A stretch of 6,250 nt of DNA. Source: Deltaproteobacteria bacterium (lineage in GTDB: Bacteria; Desulfobacterota; DSM-4660; Desulfatiglandales; Desulfatiglandaceae). This document shows, piece by piece, positions 5,995 through 6,250 of this stretch. Made by a program: the position numbers and the translations under genes. The stretch's first letter is position 1, and every line of letters starts with the position of its first letter. The notes beneath the pieces were generated by a model. That model made no database searches and was not told the origin of the DNA. It saw nothing but the letters and a program-made list of their open reading frames with translations. The DNA is taken from NCBI GenBank assembly GCA_019307645.1, contig JAFDJF010000162.1, forward strand, positions 1 through 6,250, written 5' to 3'.

Positions 5995-6026
5995 CAGATA
6001 TTGATGGTCTCGTAAAAAGTCAATAT
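5995..6026 (-). promoter_or_regulatory. Weak sigma-70-like promoter overlapping a dyad, upstream of the transporter gene
   Basis: The minus strand reads TTGACT (6023-6018), 17 bases, then TATCTG (6000-5995). The -35 matches five of six bases; the -10 is poor (three of six). The same span holds an inverted repeat, ATATTGA (5998-6004) with TCAATAT (6020-6026), which could be an operator or merely repeat sequence. The start site would lie only about 20 bases before the ATG, giving a very short leader that excludes repeat copy B. Confidence 0.3.
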
Positions 6027-6068
6027 TTAGACGATTTCGGAAAAAGTTCCGTATATAAGGCTTTCAAA

Positions 6069-6083
6069 TCAGCCGGAGGCTGA
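6069..6083. repeat. Small GC-rich hairpin in the transporter leader
   Basis: TCAGCC-GGA-GGCTGA is a perfect six-base stem with a three-base loop. A second small hairpin, CGGAA-AAAG-TTCCG, lies at 6038-6051. Neither has a T-run, so neither looks like a terminator. They fill the space between repeat copy B and the transporter promoter region. Confidence 0.5.
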
Positions 6084-6109
6084 CAAGTCCTGAGGGATGA
6101 GGCGTAGTT

Positions 6110-6250
6110 AGTGCCCGAACGAAAACTGTCTTTTTAGTCAATCTCTGCGTCAGAAAAAAATTTTAATCCTCAAAATATTACATATATTCACCCCAAGGGC
6201 ACTTACTTCGTGGCGCCTGCGGTTAAAATTTTGATCTTCCTTGACCTTGA
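6110..6250 (-). mobile_element. MITE-like repeat element, copy B, cut by the window edge
   Basis: It begins AGTGCCC (6110-6116) like copy A and carries the same core: 6160-6229 matches 3668-3738 with four differences, and a 37-base stretch ending in GGCGCCT is identical. The AGTGCCC/GGGCACT pair is kept (6110-6116 with 6197-6203), as is a second pair, AATTTTAA (6159-6166) with TTAAAATT (6223-6230). Its right terminal repeat should lie about 50-60 bases beyond the window. Orientation relative to the downstream gene is the same as for copy A and glnA; it starts 139 bases before the transporter ATG. Confidence 0.68.

Noticed and set aside
6103..6116. Second sigma-54-like GG-N10-GC match at the end of copy B (and a similar one at the end of copy A)
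   Set aside because: GGGCAC fits -24 loosely but the -12 part is poor (ACGC in B, TAGC in A), and the GG belongs to the repeat end itself, so the match is probably coincidental.

Overview
The window looks like chromosomal DNA from an anaerobic Desulfobacterota-type bacterium (sulfate reducer or relative). This is an inference from gene content: a GSI-alpha type glutamine synthetase, an MvhD-like hydrogenase/heterodisulfide-reductase iron-sulfur subunit directly upstream of what looks like the start of metV (Wood-Ljungdahl methylene-THF reductase partner), and a Na/Pi cotransporter with a PhoU-like tail. All recognisable genes lie on the minus strand, so the window is best read from right to left.

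Layout, right to left. 6250-5971 is the leader of the transporter gene; it holds the truncated copy B of a repeat element, a small hairpin and a weak promoter-like dyad. 5970-4291 encodes the Na/Pi cotransporter family protein. 4290-3562 is a 729-base gene-free region with, in order, a terminator-like hairpin inside a large inverted repeat (R3), two 16-bp direct repeats that resemble activator sites, a good sigma-54 promoter (GG-N10-GC), and copy A of the repeat element, a 197-bp MITE-like unit with about 38-bp terminal inverted repeats. 3561-2233 is glnA. 47 bases after it, 2185-953 encodes a class II aminoacyl-tRNA-synthetase-like enzyme of the Asp/Asn type with no anticodon-binding domain, possibly an asparagine synthetase. 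952-600 is gene-free and holds a second large inverted repeat (R2). 599-171 encodes the MvhD-like subunit. 170-58 holds a third inverted repeat (R1). 57-1 is the start of a metV-like gene cut by the window edge.

How the genes work together. glnA and the synthetase-like gene probably form a nitrogen-assimilation operon driven from the sigma-54 promoter, making glutamine and perhaps asparagine. The MvhD-like and metV-like genes belong to one-carbon/electron-transfer metabolism. The transporter is a separate phosphate-related unit.

The most interesting signal is not a gene. The repeat element lies in the same orientation upstream of both glnA and the transporter. In glnA it falls between the predicted sigma-54 start site and the coding region, so it would be transcribed as a structured 5' leader. 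In the two well-matched blocks of its terminal repeats, all four substitutions become G-U wobbles in the glnA-sense RNA. No CRISPR array, tRNA, rRNA or intact insertion sequence was seen.
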